Positions 1 through 8,109 of a stretch of DNA of 40,694 bases are shown piece by piece. The notes beneath the pieces were generated by a model. It was not told the DNA's origin. It saw nothing but the letters and a program-made list of their open reading frames with translations, and did not search any database. The stretch is from positions 1 through 40,694 of the forward strand of contig JBBSAJ010000023.1 in NCBI GenBank assembly GCA_038252405.1, read 5' to 3'. This stretch comes from DATCDE01 sp038252405 (GTDB lineage Bacteria; Actinomycetota; Actinomycetes; Prado026). The position numbers and the translations under genes were made by a program. Position 1 is the first letter of the stretch; each line of letters starts with the position of its first letter.

Positions 1-94
1 AGTTGCGGTCGGCCCAGATGTGGGCGTTGGCCTCGTTGCGCCGAACGGCAGTCAGCAGGGTGAGCAGGCGGCCGGTCCGTTCGGGGTTACGTAG

Positions 95-259
95 GGCATC
101 CACCCCCGGAGACCACTCATCACCCCCATCTGCGAGACAAGCCGCGTGTACGAGCGGGTCGGCTTCCGCCAGGTGGGCACCGCCTGCATCGCCGAGCCGG
201 ACCAGCCCCAGTTAGCGGGCCGCCACCCGGTTCACCGCGGAGACCACGGCCTTGAGTGA
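95..259 (+). pseudogene. Possible 3' remnant of a GNAT acetyltransferase gene
   Basis: This plus-strand frame reads SRVYERVGFRQVGTACIAEP near codon positions 140-199, which resembles the C-terminal motif of GNAT N-acetyltransferases (…YERxGFxxVGT…). The frame is blocked by a TAG at 92-94 and has no convincing start. It ends at 259, inside the antiparallel 3' end of leuA. It could be a decayed gene or a chance reading frame. The remaining bases 1-94 hold nothing I can name; the leuA frame also stays open past its stop toward the left edge. Confidence 0.3.
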
Positions 260-2047
260 GGCCGTGACGATGTTCGGGTCGATGCCGACGCCCCACACCA
301 CGGTGTCCCCGACCGCGCACTCGAGGTAGGCGGCCGCCTTGGCGTCGCCGCCCGCCGACAGCGCGTGCTCGGCGTAGTCCAGCACCCGGACGTCATAGCC
401 AACCCCCGACAGCGCGTCGACGAAGGCCGCGATCGGTCCGTTGCCGGTCCCCAGCAGCTCGTGCCGTTCGCCGTCGAGATACACACCCACTCGCAGGGCG
501 TCCTTCTCCCCCGCGGCCGACGACGTGTGCACCGAGTTCAGCGTGAGCGGGTGCTCCGGCTCCAGGTACTCGGCACCGAACACCCGGCCCATCTCCTCGG
601 CCGACACCTCGCCGCCCTCGGAGTCGGTGCGGGCCTGGATCACCTGGCTGAACTCGATCTGCAGCCGCCGAGGCAGGTCCAGCTGGTGCTCGGACTTCAT
701 CAGGTAGGCCACGCCGCCCTTGCCGGACTGACTGTTGACCCGGATCACTGCCTCGTAGCTGCGGCCGACGTCCTTGGGGTCGATCGGCAGGTACGGCACC
801 GCCCAGACCAGGTCGTTGACGCCGACGCCGGCGACCGCGGCGTCGCGGGCCATCGCCTCGAAGCCCTTCTTGATGGCGTCCTGGTGGGAGCCGGAGAAGG
901 CCGTGTACACCAGGTCGCCGCCGTACGGGTGCCGCTCGTGCACCGGCAGCTGGTTGCAGTACTCGACGGTGCGCCGCACCTCGTCGATGTCGGAGAAGTC
1001 GATGGCCGGGTCGATGCCGTGGGAGAACAGGTTCATGCCCAGCGACACCAGATCGACGTTGCCGGTGCGCTCGCCGTTGCCGAACAGGGTGCCCTCGATC
1101 CGGTCCGCGCCGGCCAGGAAGCCCAGCTCGGCCGCGGCCACCGCCGTCCCCCGGTCGTTGTGCGGGTGCAGCGACAGCAGCACCGAGTCGCGGTAGGCCA
1201 GGTGCCGCGACATCCACTCGATCGAGTCGGCGTAGACGTTCGGCGTGGCCATCTCGACGGTCGCCGGCAGGTTGATGATCACCGGCCGGTCGGGAGTCGG
1301 CCGCCACACGTCGTTGACGGCGTTGCACACCTCGACGGCGTACTCCAGCTCGGTGCCGGTGTACGACTCCGGCGAGTACTCGAACCGGACGTCGGTCTCG
1401 GGCACCGTCTCGGCCAGCTTCTGGCACAGCTTGGCGCCCTCGACGGCGATCGCGGTGATGCCCTCCTTCTCCTGCCCGAACACCACCCGGCGCTGCAGGG
1501 TGGACGTGGAGTTGTACAGGTGCACGATCGCCTGCCGGGCGCCCCGGATGGCCTCGTAGGTGCGCTCGATCAGCTCGGCCCGGGCCTGGGTCAGCACCTG
1601 GATGGTGACGTCGTCCGGGATCAGGCCCTCCTCGATCAGCTGCCGGACGAAGTCGAAGTCGGTCTGCGAGGCCGACGGGAACCCGACCTCGATCTCCTTG
1701 TAGCCCATGCTCACCAGCAGCTCGAACATCCGCCGCTTGCGGGCCGGGGTCATCGGGTCGATGAGCGCCTGGTTGCCGTCGCGCAGGTCCACCGAGCACC
1801 ACAGCGGCGCCTTGCTCATCCGCTGGCCCGGCCAGGTGCGGTCCGGCAGGTCGACTGGGGTGAACGGCACGTACTTGCCGATCGGCATGCCGGACGACGC
1901 CTGCGGGTGACCGTGGACGGTCCGGGCCGGCTCCCCCGCCGCGGGTGCCTCACCCTGGGCCCCTGGCCGGTTGTGCACCAGCGGCGTCTCGGCGGCGGGA
2001 TGGAAGTGCCGGGTGGTGCTGTCAGCGGTCTGCGGGTGAGAGGTCAT
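212..2047 (-). CDS. leuA: 2-isopropylmalate synthase
   Basis: First committed enzyme of leucine synthesis. It condenses acetyl-CoA with 2-oxoisovalerate to 2-isopropylmalate in the cytoplasm. The N-terminal TIM barrel shows the metal-site motif DLRDGNQ (about residues 87-93) and, further on, HPHNDRG. The C-terminal part (about the last 150 residues, with GTGNGPIAAFVDAL) is the LeuA regulatory dimer domain that binds feedback leucine. I chose the ATG at 2047 (611 residues) because GAGGA lies just upstream; an in-frame TTG at 2101 would add 18 residues and would run into the attenuator hairpin. About 45 poorly conserved residues precede the barrel. It is transcribed alone, and its leader peptide and hairpin (2104-2167) point to control by leucine supply. 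Confidence 0.97.
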   Translation of the reverse strand: MTSHPQTADSTTRHFHPAAETPLVHNRPGAQGEAPAAGEPARTVHGHPQASSGMPIGKYVPFTPVDLPDRTWPGQRMSKAPLWCSVDLRDGNQALIDPMTPARKRRMFELLVSMGYKEIEVGFPSASQTDFDFVRQLIEEGLIPDDVTIQVLTQARAELIERTYEAIRGARQAIVHLYNSTSTLQRRVVFGQEKEGITAIAVEGAKLCQKLAETVPETDVRFEYSPESYTGTELEYAVEVCNAVNDVWRPTPDRPVIINLPATVEMATPNVYADSIEWMSRHLAYRDSVLLSLHPHNDRGTAVAAAELGFLAGADRIEGTLFGNGERTGNVDLVSLGMNLFSHGIDPAIDFSDIDEVRRTVEYCNQLPVHERHPYGGDLVYTAFSGSHQDAIKKGFEAMARDAAVAGVGVNDLVWAVPYLPIDPKDVGRSYEAVIRVNSQSGKGGVAYLMKSEHQLDLPRRLQIEFSQVIQARTDSEGGEVSAEEMGRVFGAEYLEPEHPLTLNSVHTSSAAGEKDALRVGVYLDGERHELLGTGNGPIAAFVDALSGVGYDVRVLDYAEHALSAGGDAKAAAYLECAVGDTVVWGVGIDPNIVTASLKAVVSAVNRVAAR

Positions 2048-2103
2048 CGGTTCCTCGCTGCTGGTGTCGTCGGCCGGGTGGAAGGGCCGGGGGCACGACA
2101 ACT

Positions 2104-2141
2104 CCGCGGCGAGGGGTCCGGCCTAGAGGGCCCCGCCGCGG
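2104..2141 (-). promoter_or_regulatory. leuA leader hairpin (attenuator-like)
   Basis: Transcribed on the minus strand, CCGCGGCG plus GGG (2141-2131) pairs with CCC and CGCCGCGG (2116-2104). This gives an 8-bp perfect stem, extended inward, directly after the Leu codons of the leader peptide and ending 56 nt before the leuA ATG. No U-run follows, so it is not a classical Rho-independent terminator. Comparative work on Actinobacteria has described a conserved leuA leader element (LEU element, with a pseudoknot); this is probably the local version, but I did not resolve a pseudoknot. Confidence 0.65.
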
Positions 2142-2167
2142 CAGCTAAGGAGCAGCGATCCGCGCAT
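2123..2167 (-). CDS. leuA leader peptide
   Basis: A 14-codon ORF encodes MRGSLLLSCRGGAL. It has three consecutive leucine codons (CTG CTC CTT, 2155-2147) at codons 5-7 and a final Leu before TAG. The 3' half of the ORF forms the 5' arm of the hairpin 2104-2141, so ribosome position on the Leu codons would decide whether that hairpin forms. The ATG lies 9 nt after a TACGCT -10 box, so the transcript is nearly leaderless. Placement, composition and the similarity to the leuS leader support a real leader peptide rather than a chance ORF. Confidence 0.75.
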   Translation of the reverse strand: MRGSLLLSCRGGAL

Positions 2168-2176
2168 GACCCGCAC

Positions 2177-2182
2177 AGCGTA
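2177..2182 (-). promoter_or_regulatory. Putative leuA -10 box
   Basis: TACGCT on the minus strand sits between the protease stop and the leader-peptide ATG. Transcription would start around 2170-2168, at or next to the leader ATG. I see no good -35 hexamer, so the call rests on position. Confidence 0.4.
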
Positions 2183-2190
2183 CCCGACCA

Positions 2191-2210
2191 GGGCCGATCA
2201 GGGCCGATCA
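2191..2210. repeat. Tandem 10-bp repeat at protease/leuA junction
   Basis: GGGCCGATCA occurs twice in tandem, followed by a partial GGGC. It covers the stop codon of the upstream protease gene and lies just upstream of the putative leuA promoter. It could be an operator or simple slippage. Confidence 0.6.
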
Positions 2211-4508
2211 GGGCGCAGCCGACGCCGGGAGGGCAGCGGCGGCGGCCAACCAGGAGGTCGGCACCGCCGCGGCTCCACCCATGACGACGATGCGTCGGGG
2301 CTTCAGCCGGGCCAGGGCGTCGATGACGTCCTGGGTCGGTCCGCTCCGCGGGACGAGCAGCACCGGGACCTGCTCCCCGCCGGCCAGCGCCGCCCCGACG
2401 AGCGCGTCGGAGAACGTGTCCCCGCTGGCCAGGTAGACGACCGGGACGCCGGGCGGGAACTGCGCAGCGACCGCCGTGGCCGTGCCGTACCGGGACGACC
2501 CGGCCAGCCGGGTGACCGCGCTGCCGGACGTGGCGAACGGCTGCAACTGGTCGAGCGTGGCCGGCTGGACGGCGCCCTCCCCACCCAGGACGACGATCTT
2601 CTGCGGCTGCAGCCGGATCAGCGCCTGGGCCGTGAGGGCCGGCACGCCGTCCTGGCCCACGAGCAGCACCGGGCCGGGGGTCCGGGCCGCGAGCGCGGCT
2701 CCGGACAGCGCGTCCGGGAACGCCGTCCCCGTGGCCAGGTAGGCGACGGGGGTGCTCACCGGGAACTGGGCCGCGACCAGGGCGGCGGTGGCGTAGCGGT
2801 CGGCGCCGCCCAGCCGGGTCACCTGGCCGAGGCTGGTGTACGGCTTGAGCGCCGCGAGGACCGCGGCCGAGACGGCGGCCGTCCCGCCCAGGACCACGAT
2901 CCGGCCGGGCCACAGCCGCAGCAGGGCCGCGGCCGTGGCGGCGGGCACCGACCCGGACGTCACGAGCAGCACGGGGGCGTCCTGCCAGCCGGCCAGCGCG
3001 GCCCCGGTCAGGGCGTCCGGGAAGTCCTGGCCGGTGGCGACGTAGGCGACCGGCAGCCCCGGCGGGTACTCCCCCGCGGCGGCGGCGGCGGTCGCGTACC
3101 GGTCCGCTCCGGCGAGCCGGCTCACCGGCGTGCCCGGCCAGGCCACCGCCGCAGCCGCATCGACGATCCCGCCGGTGCGCACGGAGGCGGTGAGACCGGG
3201 CAGCGGGTCGACGGAGGCCAGCACGACCTGCTTGACCTGCTCCGGCGTGTCGGTCGGATGCTCGCTCAGGACCAGGGCCGCGGTGCCGGTGACGAACGGG
3301 GCCGCCATCGACGTGCCGGACAGGTACCCGTAGCCGCTGGCCCCGGCCGGTGGCACGGTGCTCAGGATCTGGTCACCCGGGGCCGCCAGGTCGACCGACG
3401 CCACGCCGTAGTTGGAGTACGGCGCCAGCTGCCCGGTGCGGTCGACGGCCGCCACCGAGATCAGGTTGGGCAGCGAGAACGCGGCCGGGTAGGAGGCCTG
3501 GGCCGGGTTGTCGTCGCTGACCCCGTCGTTGCCGGCCGCGGCGACGAACAACATCCCGGACGAGGCGATCGCGTCGCGCAGTGCCGGGTCGGCGGCCTGC
3601 GAGTCGAGCGCGGCACTGGCCCCCCAGCTGGCGTTGACGATCCTGGCCCCCATGCGCTGGGCGTAGCCGATGGCCGCGATGGCGTCGGAGTCGTAACCTC
3701 CGCTGGCCCCCAGGAACTTCACCGGCAAGATCGTGACCCCGGGCGCGACCCCGGCCCCTCCGATGCCGTTGCCGGCGGTGGCCGCGATGATCCCGGCGAC
3801 GTGCGTGCCGTGCTCGCCCCCGTCCCCGGGGACGTACACCGCGCCGGTCCCGGTGAGCACGTTGCAGCCGTGGACGTCGTCGACGCAGCCGTTGTGGTCG
3901 TCGTCGACGCCGTTGCCGGGGATCTCCTTGGCATTCGTCCAGATCGAGCCCCGCAGGTCCGGGTGCGCGGTGTCCACGCCGTCGTCCAGCACGGCCACGA
4001 TCACCCGCGCGCTGCCCCTGCCGGCGATCTGCCAGGCGGCGTTCGCGTGCACGTCGATCCCCCGCAGGCCACCGGCCTGGCCGTCGATCGCCTGGCCGAC
4101 GTTGTCCATCCCCCACTGCTGCCCGAGCAGCGGGTCGGGCGCCGGACTCCCCAGCGTGCTGCGCCAGGCGTCCGGCACGGCGTAGGCGACCCGGCTGTCC
4201 GTGCGCAGCGCCCCCGCCACGGCAGCGGCGTCGGCCCCCTTCGGGATGGTCGCGAGGACCGCCCCGGTCAGCGGCAGGGTCCGGTCCGCGGTCAGGCCCA
4301 GCCCCGCGAGCACCGACACCCTGGCAGCCTGGCCCAGGCCGGGGCGCAGCTTGATGATCACCCGGGTGGGCACGGGGGCCGTGGCCGCCGGGCCGGCGGT
4401 CGATGCGGCGGGCTGACCGTCGGAGGCCGACGCGGGGGCAGCGGGCAGGACGACGACCGCGGCGAGCAGGCCGACCAAGGCGGTCAGCGCCGACCGTCGT
4501 CCTGGCAT
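2208..4508 (-). CDS. Secreted S8 subtilase with three cell wall-binding repeat 2 (CWB2) modules
   Basis: Predicted exported serine protease of 766 residues. A signal peptide (about 1-29, ending in ASA-S) is followed by a propeptide-like segment (about 48-113, TRVIIKLRPG…AYAVPD). The peptidase S8 domain (about 130-445) has the catalytic triad Asp175 (VLDDGVD), His233 (HGTHVAG) and Ser400 (SGTSMAAP), with oxyanion Asn327 (AAAGND). Residues about 461-760 hold three CWB2 repeats, each with the pattern RLAG(A/S)xRYxTA…FPDAL/FSDAL…VLLV…VVLGG. CWB2 repeats bind the cell wall, so the enzyme is probably retained at the surface. The ATG at 4508 has GGAG upstream. It is monocistronic between era and leuA. 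The substrate cannot be inferred. Confidence 0.93.
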   Translation of the reverse strand: MPGRRSALTALVGLLAAVVVLPAAPASASDGQPAASTAGPAATAPVPTRVIIKLRPGLGQAARVSVLAGLGLTADRTLPLTGAVLATIPKGADAAAVAGALRTDSRVAYAVPDAWRSTLGSPAPDPLLGQQWGMDNVGQAIDGQAGGLRGIDVHANAAWQIAGRGSARVIVAVLDDGVDTAHPDLRGSIWTNAKEIPGNGVDDDHNGCVDDVHGCNVLTGTGAVYVPGDGGEHGTHVAGIIAATAGNGIGGAGVAPGVTILPVKFLGASGGYDSDAIAAIGYAQRMGARIVNASWGASAALDSQAADPALRDAIASSGMLFVAAAGNDGVSDDNPAQASYPAAFSLPNLISVAAVDRTGQLAPYSNYGVASVDLAAPGDQILSTVPPAGASGYGYLSGTSMAAPFVTGTAALVLSEHPTDTPEQVKQVVLASVDPLPGLTASVRTGGIVDAAAAVAWPGTPVSRLAGADRYATAAAAAGEYPPGLPVAYVATGQDFPDALTGAALAGWQDAPVLLVTSGSVPAATAAALLRLWPGRIVVLGGTAAVSAAVLAALKPYTSLGQVTRLGGADRYATAALVAAQFPVSTPVAYLATGTAFPDALSGAALAARTPGPVLLVGQDGVPALTAQALIRLQPQKIVVLGGEGAVQPATLDQLQPFATSGSAVTRLAGSSRYGTATAVAAQFPPGVPVVYLASGDTFSDALVGAALAGGEQVPVLLVPRSGPTQDVIDALARLKPRRIVVMGGAAAVPTSWLAAAAALPASAAP

Positions 4509-4587
4509 GAGGAGTCTCCACGTGCATCGCCCTCAGCGACCGTCGCGAGGCGCCTCCATTGAACCCCACCCGGCGGCCGGTCCCCAC

Positions 4588-4603
4588 CTGGCCGTTCGGC
4601 CAG
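4588..4603 (-). terminator. Possible era operon terminator hairpin
   Basis: CTGGCC-GTTC-GGCCAG forms a perfect 6-bp stem with a 4-nt loop, about 15 nt beyond the era stop codon on the minus strand. It has no U-tract, as is common in actinobacteria. The rest of the 110-nt gap holds only the ribosome binding site of the protease gene. Confidence 0.4.
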
Positions 4604-4618
4604 TGAGCACCGGGCCGC

Positions 4619-5518
4619 TCAGAAGCCGAGGCGGCGCAGCTGCTTGGGGTCCCGCTGCCAGTCCTTGGCGACCTTGACCCGCAGGTCGAGGAACACCGGG
4701 GTGCCGAGCAGCGCCTCGATCTGGTGCCGGGCCTGCGAGCCGACGTCCTTGAGCCGCTCGCCCCCGCGACCGATGACGATCGCCTTCTGGCTGGGTCGCT
4801 CGACGAACAGCTCGACCCGCACGTCGAGCAGCGGCCGCTCGGCCGGGCGGCCCTCGCGCGGCGTCATCTCCTCGACGACCACGGCCACCGAGTGCGGCAG
4901 CTCGTCGCGCACCCCTTCCAACACCGCCTCGCGGACCAGCTCGGCCACCATGACGGCCTCGGGCTCGTCGGTCAGCTGACCGCCGGGATAGAGCTCCGGG
5001 CCCTCGGGCAGCAGCCCGACGAGGAGGTCGGCGAGCAGGTCGACCTGGTCGTTGGCGACCGCCGAGACCGGCACGATCTCGGCGAACTCGCGCAGGTCGG
5101 CCAGCCGCAGCAGCTGCTCGGCGATCGCCGGGCGGCCCACCAGGTCGGTCTTGGTCACGATCGCGACGACCGGTGTGCGGACGACGGCGGCCAGCTCGGC
5201 GGCGATGTAGCGGTCACCTGGGCCGACCTTCGCGTCCGCCGGGACGCAGAAGCCGATGACGTCGACCTCGCTCAGGGTGGCCAGGACCAGGGCGTTCAGC
5301 CGCTCGCCGAGCAGCGTGCGCGGCTTGTGGAAGCCGGGCGTGTCGACCAGCACCAGCTGGGCGTCCGGGCGGGTGACGATGCCACGGACGGTGTGCCGGG
5401 TGGTCTGCGGTCGGTCCGAGGTGATCGCGACCTTGTGTCCGACGAGGGCGTTCGTCAACGTCGACTTGCCGGCGTTCGGACGGCCGACGAAGCAGGCGAA
5501 CCCGGAGCGATAGGTCAT
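4619..5518 (-). CDS. era: GTPase Era
   Basis: Ras-like GTPase that binds 16S rRNA and acts in 30S subunit maturation. The G domain shows G1 GRPNAGKS (12-19), G3 DTPG (59-62) and G4 TKTD (122-125), followed by a SAV G5-like motif. A C-terminal KH RNA-binding domain carries IGRGGERLK. At 299 residues it has normal length. It is last in the chain phoH-ybeY-CNNM-deaminase-like-EamA-era. Its start overlaps the EamA stop by 4 nt (5515-5518), which implies translational coupling. Grouping with YbeY fits a shared role in 16S rRNA maturation. Confidence 0.97.
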   Translation of the reverse strand: MTYRSGFACFVGRPNAGKSTLTNALVGHKVAITSDRPQTTRHTVRGIVTRPDAQLVLVDTPGFHKPRTLLGERLNALVLATLSEVDVIGFCVPADAKVGPGDRYIAAELAAVVRTPVVAIVTKTDLVGRPAIAEQLLRLADLREFAEIVPVSAVANDQVDLLADLLVGLLPEGPELYPGGQLTDEPEAVMVAELVREAVLEGVRDELPHSVAVVVEEMTPREGRPAERPLLDVRVELFVERPSQKAIVIGRGGERLKDVGSQARHQIEALLGTPVFLDLRVKVAKDWQRDPKQLRRLGF

Positions 5519-6426
5519 GTCGCCGATTGTCCCTGACCCAGCGGCCTGCGGGCGCGCGCGGTGGTGACCCCCAGCAGGGCCAGCCCCGTGATGATCAGCG
5601 CCATGCCGGCCAGCCCGGCCAGTCCCAGGTGCTCACCGAGCAGCAGCGCACCCAGCAGGGTGGCGACCACCGGCTCGGCCAGCGTAAGGGTGGCCACGGT
5701 GCCGGCCGGGAGGACCACCAGTCCACGGGAGAACAGCAGGTAGGCCATCGCGGTGGGCAGCAGGCCCAGGTAGAGCGCGAGCGCCACCCCGGACGGCGTG
5801 GCGAGCCAGCCGAGCGGACCCGCGATGAGGACCGGCACGAGCAGGACGGCGCCCAAGAAGAACGCCCCCGCCATGACGGCGTCCGGCGGGTGCCCCGCGT
5901 CCAGCAGGTGCTTGCTCGCCACCGCGTAGGCGGCGTAGCCGAAGCCGGAGGCGAGGCTCAGCCACAGCCCGCGCCCGTCCGCACCGCCACCGGAGGCGCC
6001 CCCGGCGCTGAGCAGCACCAGCCCGGCCACGGCCACGGCGGTGGAGACCACCCAGCCACGGGTCGGGCGACCGAACCCGACGGCGAGCGCCAGCAGTCCG
6101 GTGATGAAGGGGGCGCTGCCGATCGTCACGAGGGTCCCGGCCGCCACGCCCGCCTTGGCCACGCCGGCGAAGAAGAACACCTGGTAGGCCGCCACGAAGA
6201 ACCCGGCGACGAGGCCCGCGGGGGTCCGCCAGACCGCGACGACCTGGCCCAGCCGGCCGCCCGCCAGCAGCACGAAGGCCAGCAGCGCGGTGCCGCCCAC
6301 GAGCAGCCGCACGGCCCCCACGGTGAGCGGTGTCGTGGCGTCCGGTCCGAGCGCCTGCGCGGTGCCGGTCGTCCCGAACAGCACCGCCGCGAGCAGTACC
6401 AGCGTGGTCGCCCGCCGGGCGGTCAC
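5515..6426 (-). CDS. EamA/DMT family permease
   Basis: Inner-membrane drug/metabolite transporter of 303 residues with about ten hydrophobic segments arranged as two EamA repeats. The second repeat contains GLLPTAMAYLLFSRGL…AEPVVATLLGALLLGE, typical of the family. The substrate is unknown. The GTG start overlaps the preceding gene by 4 nt (6423-6426), and the stop overlaps era by 4 nt. In the mycobacterial order as I know it, the deaminase-like gene lies directly next to era, so this permease appears to be an insertion into an old operon without loss of coupling. Confidence 0.9.
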   Translation of the reverse strand: MTARRATTLVLLAAVLFGTTGTAQALGPDATTPLTVGAVRLLVGGTALLAFVLLAGGRLGQVVAVWRTPAGLVAGFFVAAYQVFFFAGVAKAGVAAGTLVTIGSAPFITGLLALAVGFGRPTRGWVVSTAVAVAGLVLLSAGGASGGGADGRGLWLSLASGFGYAAYAVASKHLLDAGHPPDAVMAGAFFLGAVLLVPVLIAGPLGWLATPSGVALALYLGLLPTAMAYLLFSRGLVVLPAGTVATLTLAEPVVATLLGALLLGEHLGLAGLAGMALIITGLALLGVTTARARRPLGQGQSAT

Positions 6427-6782
6427 GTCCGGTCTGTGGCGCCGGGCGAGCCGTCGGGCGCGGCGTGGTGCACGGGGACACCCGGGCCGGCCAGGTCGCG
6501 GACGGCGGCCAGGTCGACCCCCACGTCCTCAGCGGTGGACGGCGCCCCGACGACGACGGCGGCCTCGAGCGACCTGGCGCCGCTGGACACCGCAGCCGCC
6601 ACGGCGGCCTGCAGGGCGGTCAGGGCCAGCGACGGCAGCGCGACCGTGGTCGCGACATAGGTGCGGCCGGTGTCGTCCCGCACGGCGGCGCCCTGGGCCG
6701 CGCCGGTGCGGGCCCTGGCGCTGCGCGCGAGGGTGACCAGCTTGGCGTCCTCGGCGTCCCTGTCGGTGATGGGGTCAGGCAT
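6423..6782 (-). CDS. Degenerate cytidine deaminase-like protein
   Basis: A 119-residue protein with the general layout of small cytidine deaminases (ARTGAAQGAAVRDDTGRTYVATTVALPSL in two adjoining stretches, then a helix). The zinc/catalytic CAE or HAE motif is replaced by LTALQ, and there is no PCxxC motif downstream. It corresponds in position to the small protein next to era in mycobacteria. It is therefore probably not a deaminase and may have a structural or regulatory role. The ATG at 6782 overlaps the 3' end of the CNNM/CBS gene by 8 nt; longer in-frame extensions are antisense or out-of-frame readings of that gene. Confidence 0.75.
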   Translation of the reverse strand: MPDPITDRDAEDAKLVTLARSARARTGAAQGAAVRDDTGRTYVATTVALPSLALTALQAAVAAAVSSGARSLEAAVVVGAPSTAEDVGVDLAAVRDLAGPGVPVHHAAPDGSPGATDRT

Positions 6783-8109
6783 CGGCGGCCTCGGCGGTCG
6801 GCGCTGCGGCGTCCGGTGCTGCGGACGGGGTCTGGTCTCGGGCTGGGCGGTGCAGCAGCACCGTGCCGATCCGGTTGCGGCGCCCCTGCTGCGACTCGGC
6901 CGTGAGGGTCCAGCCGTCGAGCCGGACCGACGAGCCAGGGATCGGCACCTTGCCCAGCCGGCGGGCCAGCAGCCCGCCGACGGTGTCGACGTCCTCGATC
7001 TCGTCCTCGTCCAGGACGACCGCGAAGCGCTCGGCGAAGTCCTCGAGGTCCATCCGGGCGCTGACCCGCACATCGCCGTCCGGCAGCTCCTCGACCTCGG
7101 ACCGGGCCGAGTCGTACTCGTCGGTGATCTCGCCGACGATCTCCTCGAGGATGTCCTCGATCGTCACCAGGCCGGCGGTGCCGCCGTACTCGTCGACCAC
7201 CACCGCGACGTGGATGCGCTGGGCCTGCATCTCCCGCAGCAGCTCGTCGACCGGCTTGCTGTCCGGCACGAAGGTGGCCGGCCGCAGGACCGACTCGACC
7301 CGCTCGGTGCTCTCGGCCGCGTGGTACTCGAAGACTCGCCGGGAGACGTCCTTGAGGTAGACGATGCCGCGGATGTCGTCCATGTTCTCGCCGACCACGG
7401 GGATCCGGGAGAAGCCGCTGCGCAGGGCGAGCGACTGGGCCTGGCGCAGGGTCTTGCCGGCCTCGATGACCACCATGTCCGGCCGGGGCACCATGACCTC
7501 GCGCACGAGCGTGTCGCCCAGCTCGAAGACCGAGTGGATCATCTCCCGTTCCTGGTCCTCGATCACCTCGTCGCGACCGGCCAGGTCGACCAGCTCGCGC
7601 AGCTCGGCCTCGGAGGAGAACGGGCCCTCCCGGAAGCCGCGCCCCGGTGTGAGCGCGTTGCCCAGCAGGATCAGCCCCTGGGTGATCGGGGCCAGCACCA
7701 CGGCCAGCAGACCCACCGGCACGGACGCGACCCTGGCGACCCCCAGCGCGTGCTGACGGCCCAGGGTGCGCGGCGCCACACCGAGCAGCACGAACGACAC
7801 GAGCAGCATCACCACCGCGGTCACGAGGACGGCCAGCCCGCCCGGCTTGATCCGGTCCAGGGCGACCCGGGTGACGAGCACGACCGCGGTGATCTGCAGC
7901 CCGAGCTGGCCGAACAGGGCGACGTTGACGTACCGCGCCCGGTCGGCGACCACCCGGTTGAGCCGGTCCACCCGGCGCCCGTCGCGGGGCAGCGCGGCCA
8001 CGGACGCCGCCGAGACCCTGGCGAACGCCGACTCGGCCGCGGCGAGCAGCGCGGCGAGCAGCACGAGGGCGACGGCGAGGACGACGGCGCGGATGTCGGC
8101 GGCACTCAC
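6775..8109 (-). CDS. CNNM/HlyC-CorC family membrane protein with CBS pair
   Basis: A 444-residue protein. The N-terminal DUF21/CNNM transmembrane domain (about 1-150) is followed by a CBS pair (with VMVPRPDMVVIEAGKTL and VVVDEYGGTAGLVTIEDILEEIVGEI) and a C-terminal CorC/HlyC domain (RMDLEDFAERF…VGGLLARRLGKVPIPGSSV). Members are linked to magnesium/cobalt efflux, and CBS domains bind adenine nucleotides. The start is the GTG at 8109, whose GTGA overlaps the ybeY stop by 4 nt. The C-terminal 20 residues are Ala/Pro-rich. It belongs to the conserved phoH-ybeY-CNNM-era cluster. Confidence 0.93.
   Translation of the reverse strand: MSAADIRAVVLAVALVLLAALLAAAESAFARVSAASVAALPRDGRRVDRLNRVVADRARYVNVALFGQLGLQITAVVLVTRVALDRIKPGGLAVLVTAVVMLLVSFVLLGVAPRTLGRQHALGVARVASVPVGLLAVVLAPITQGLILLGNALTPGRGFREGPFSSEAELRELVDLAGRDEVIEDQEREMIHSVFELGDTLVREVMVPRPDMVVIEAGKTLRQAQSLALRSGFSRIPVVGENMDDIRGIVYLKDVSRRVFEYHAAESTERVESVLRPATFVPDSKPVDELLREMQAQRIHVAVVVDEYGGTAGLVTIEDILEEIVGEITDEYDSARSEVEELPDGDVRVSARMDLEDFAERFAVVLDEDEIEDVDTVGGLLARRLGKVPIPGSSVRLDGWTLTAESQQGRRNRIGTVLLHRPARDQTPSAAPDAAAPTAEAADA

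Noticed and set aside
1..211. Minus-strand continuation of the leuA frame toward position 1 as a separate gene
   Set aside because: The frame is open and reads like protein in part (ALRNPERTGRLLTLLTAV), but it has no start codon after the leuA stop except a late GTG, so I could not support a gene.
2044..2101. TTG at 2101 as the leuA start
   Set aside because: It has no ribosome binding site and would start inside the leader hairpin region; the ATG at 2047 has GAGGA at good spacing.
365..2284. A 639-codon plus-strand frame opposite leuA, and similar long antisense frames opposite most genes
   Set aside because: In GC-rich DNA the strand opposite a gene stays open by base composition. The products are Arg/Gly/Pro/His-rich and show no domain, while the other strand has clear families.
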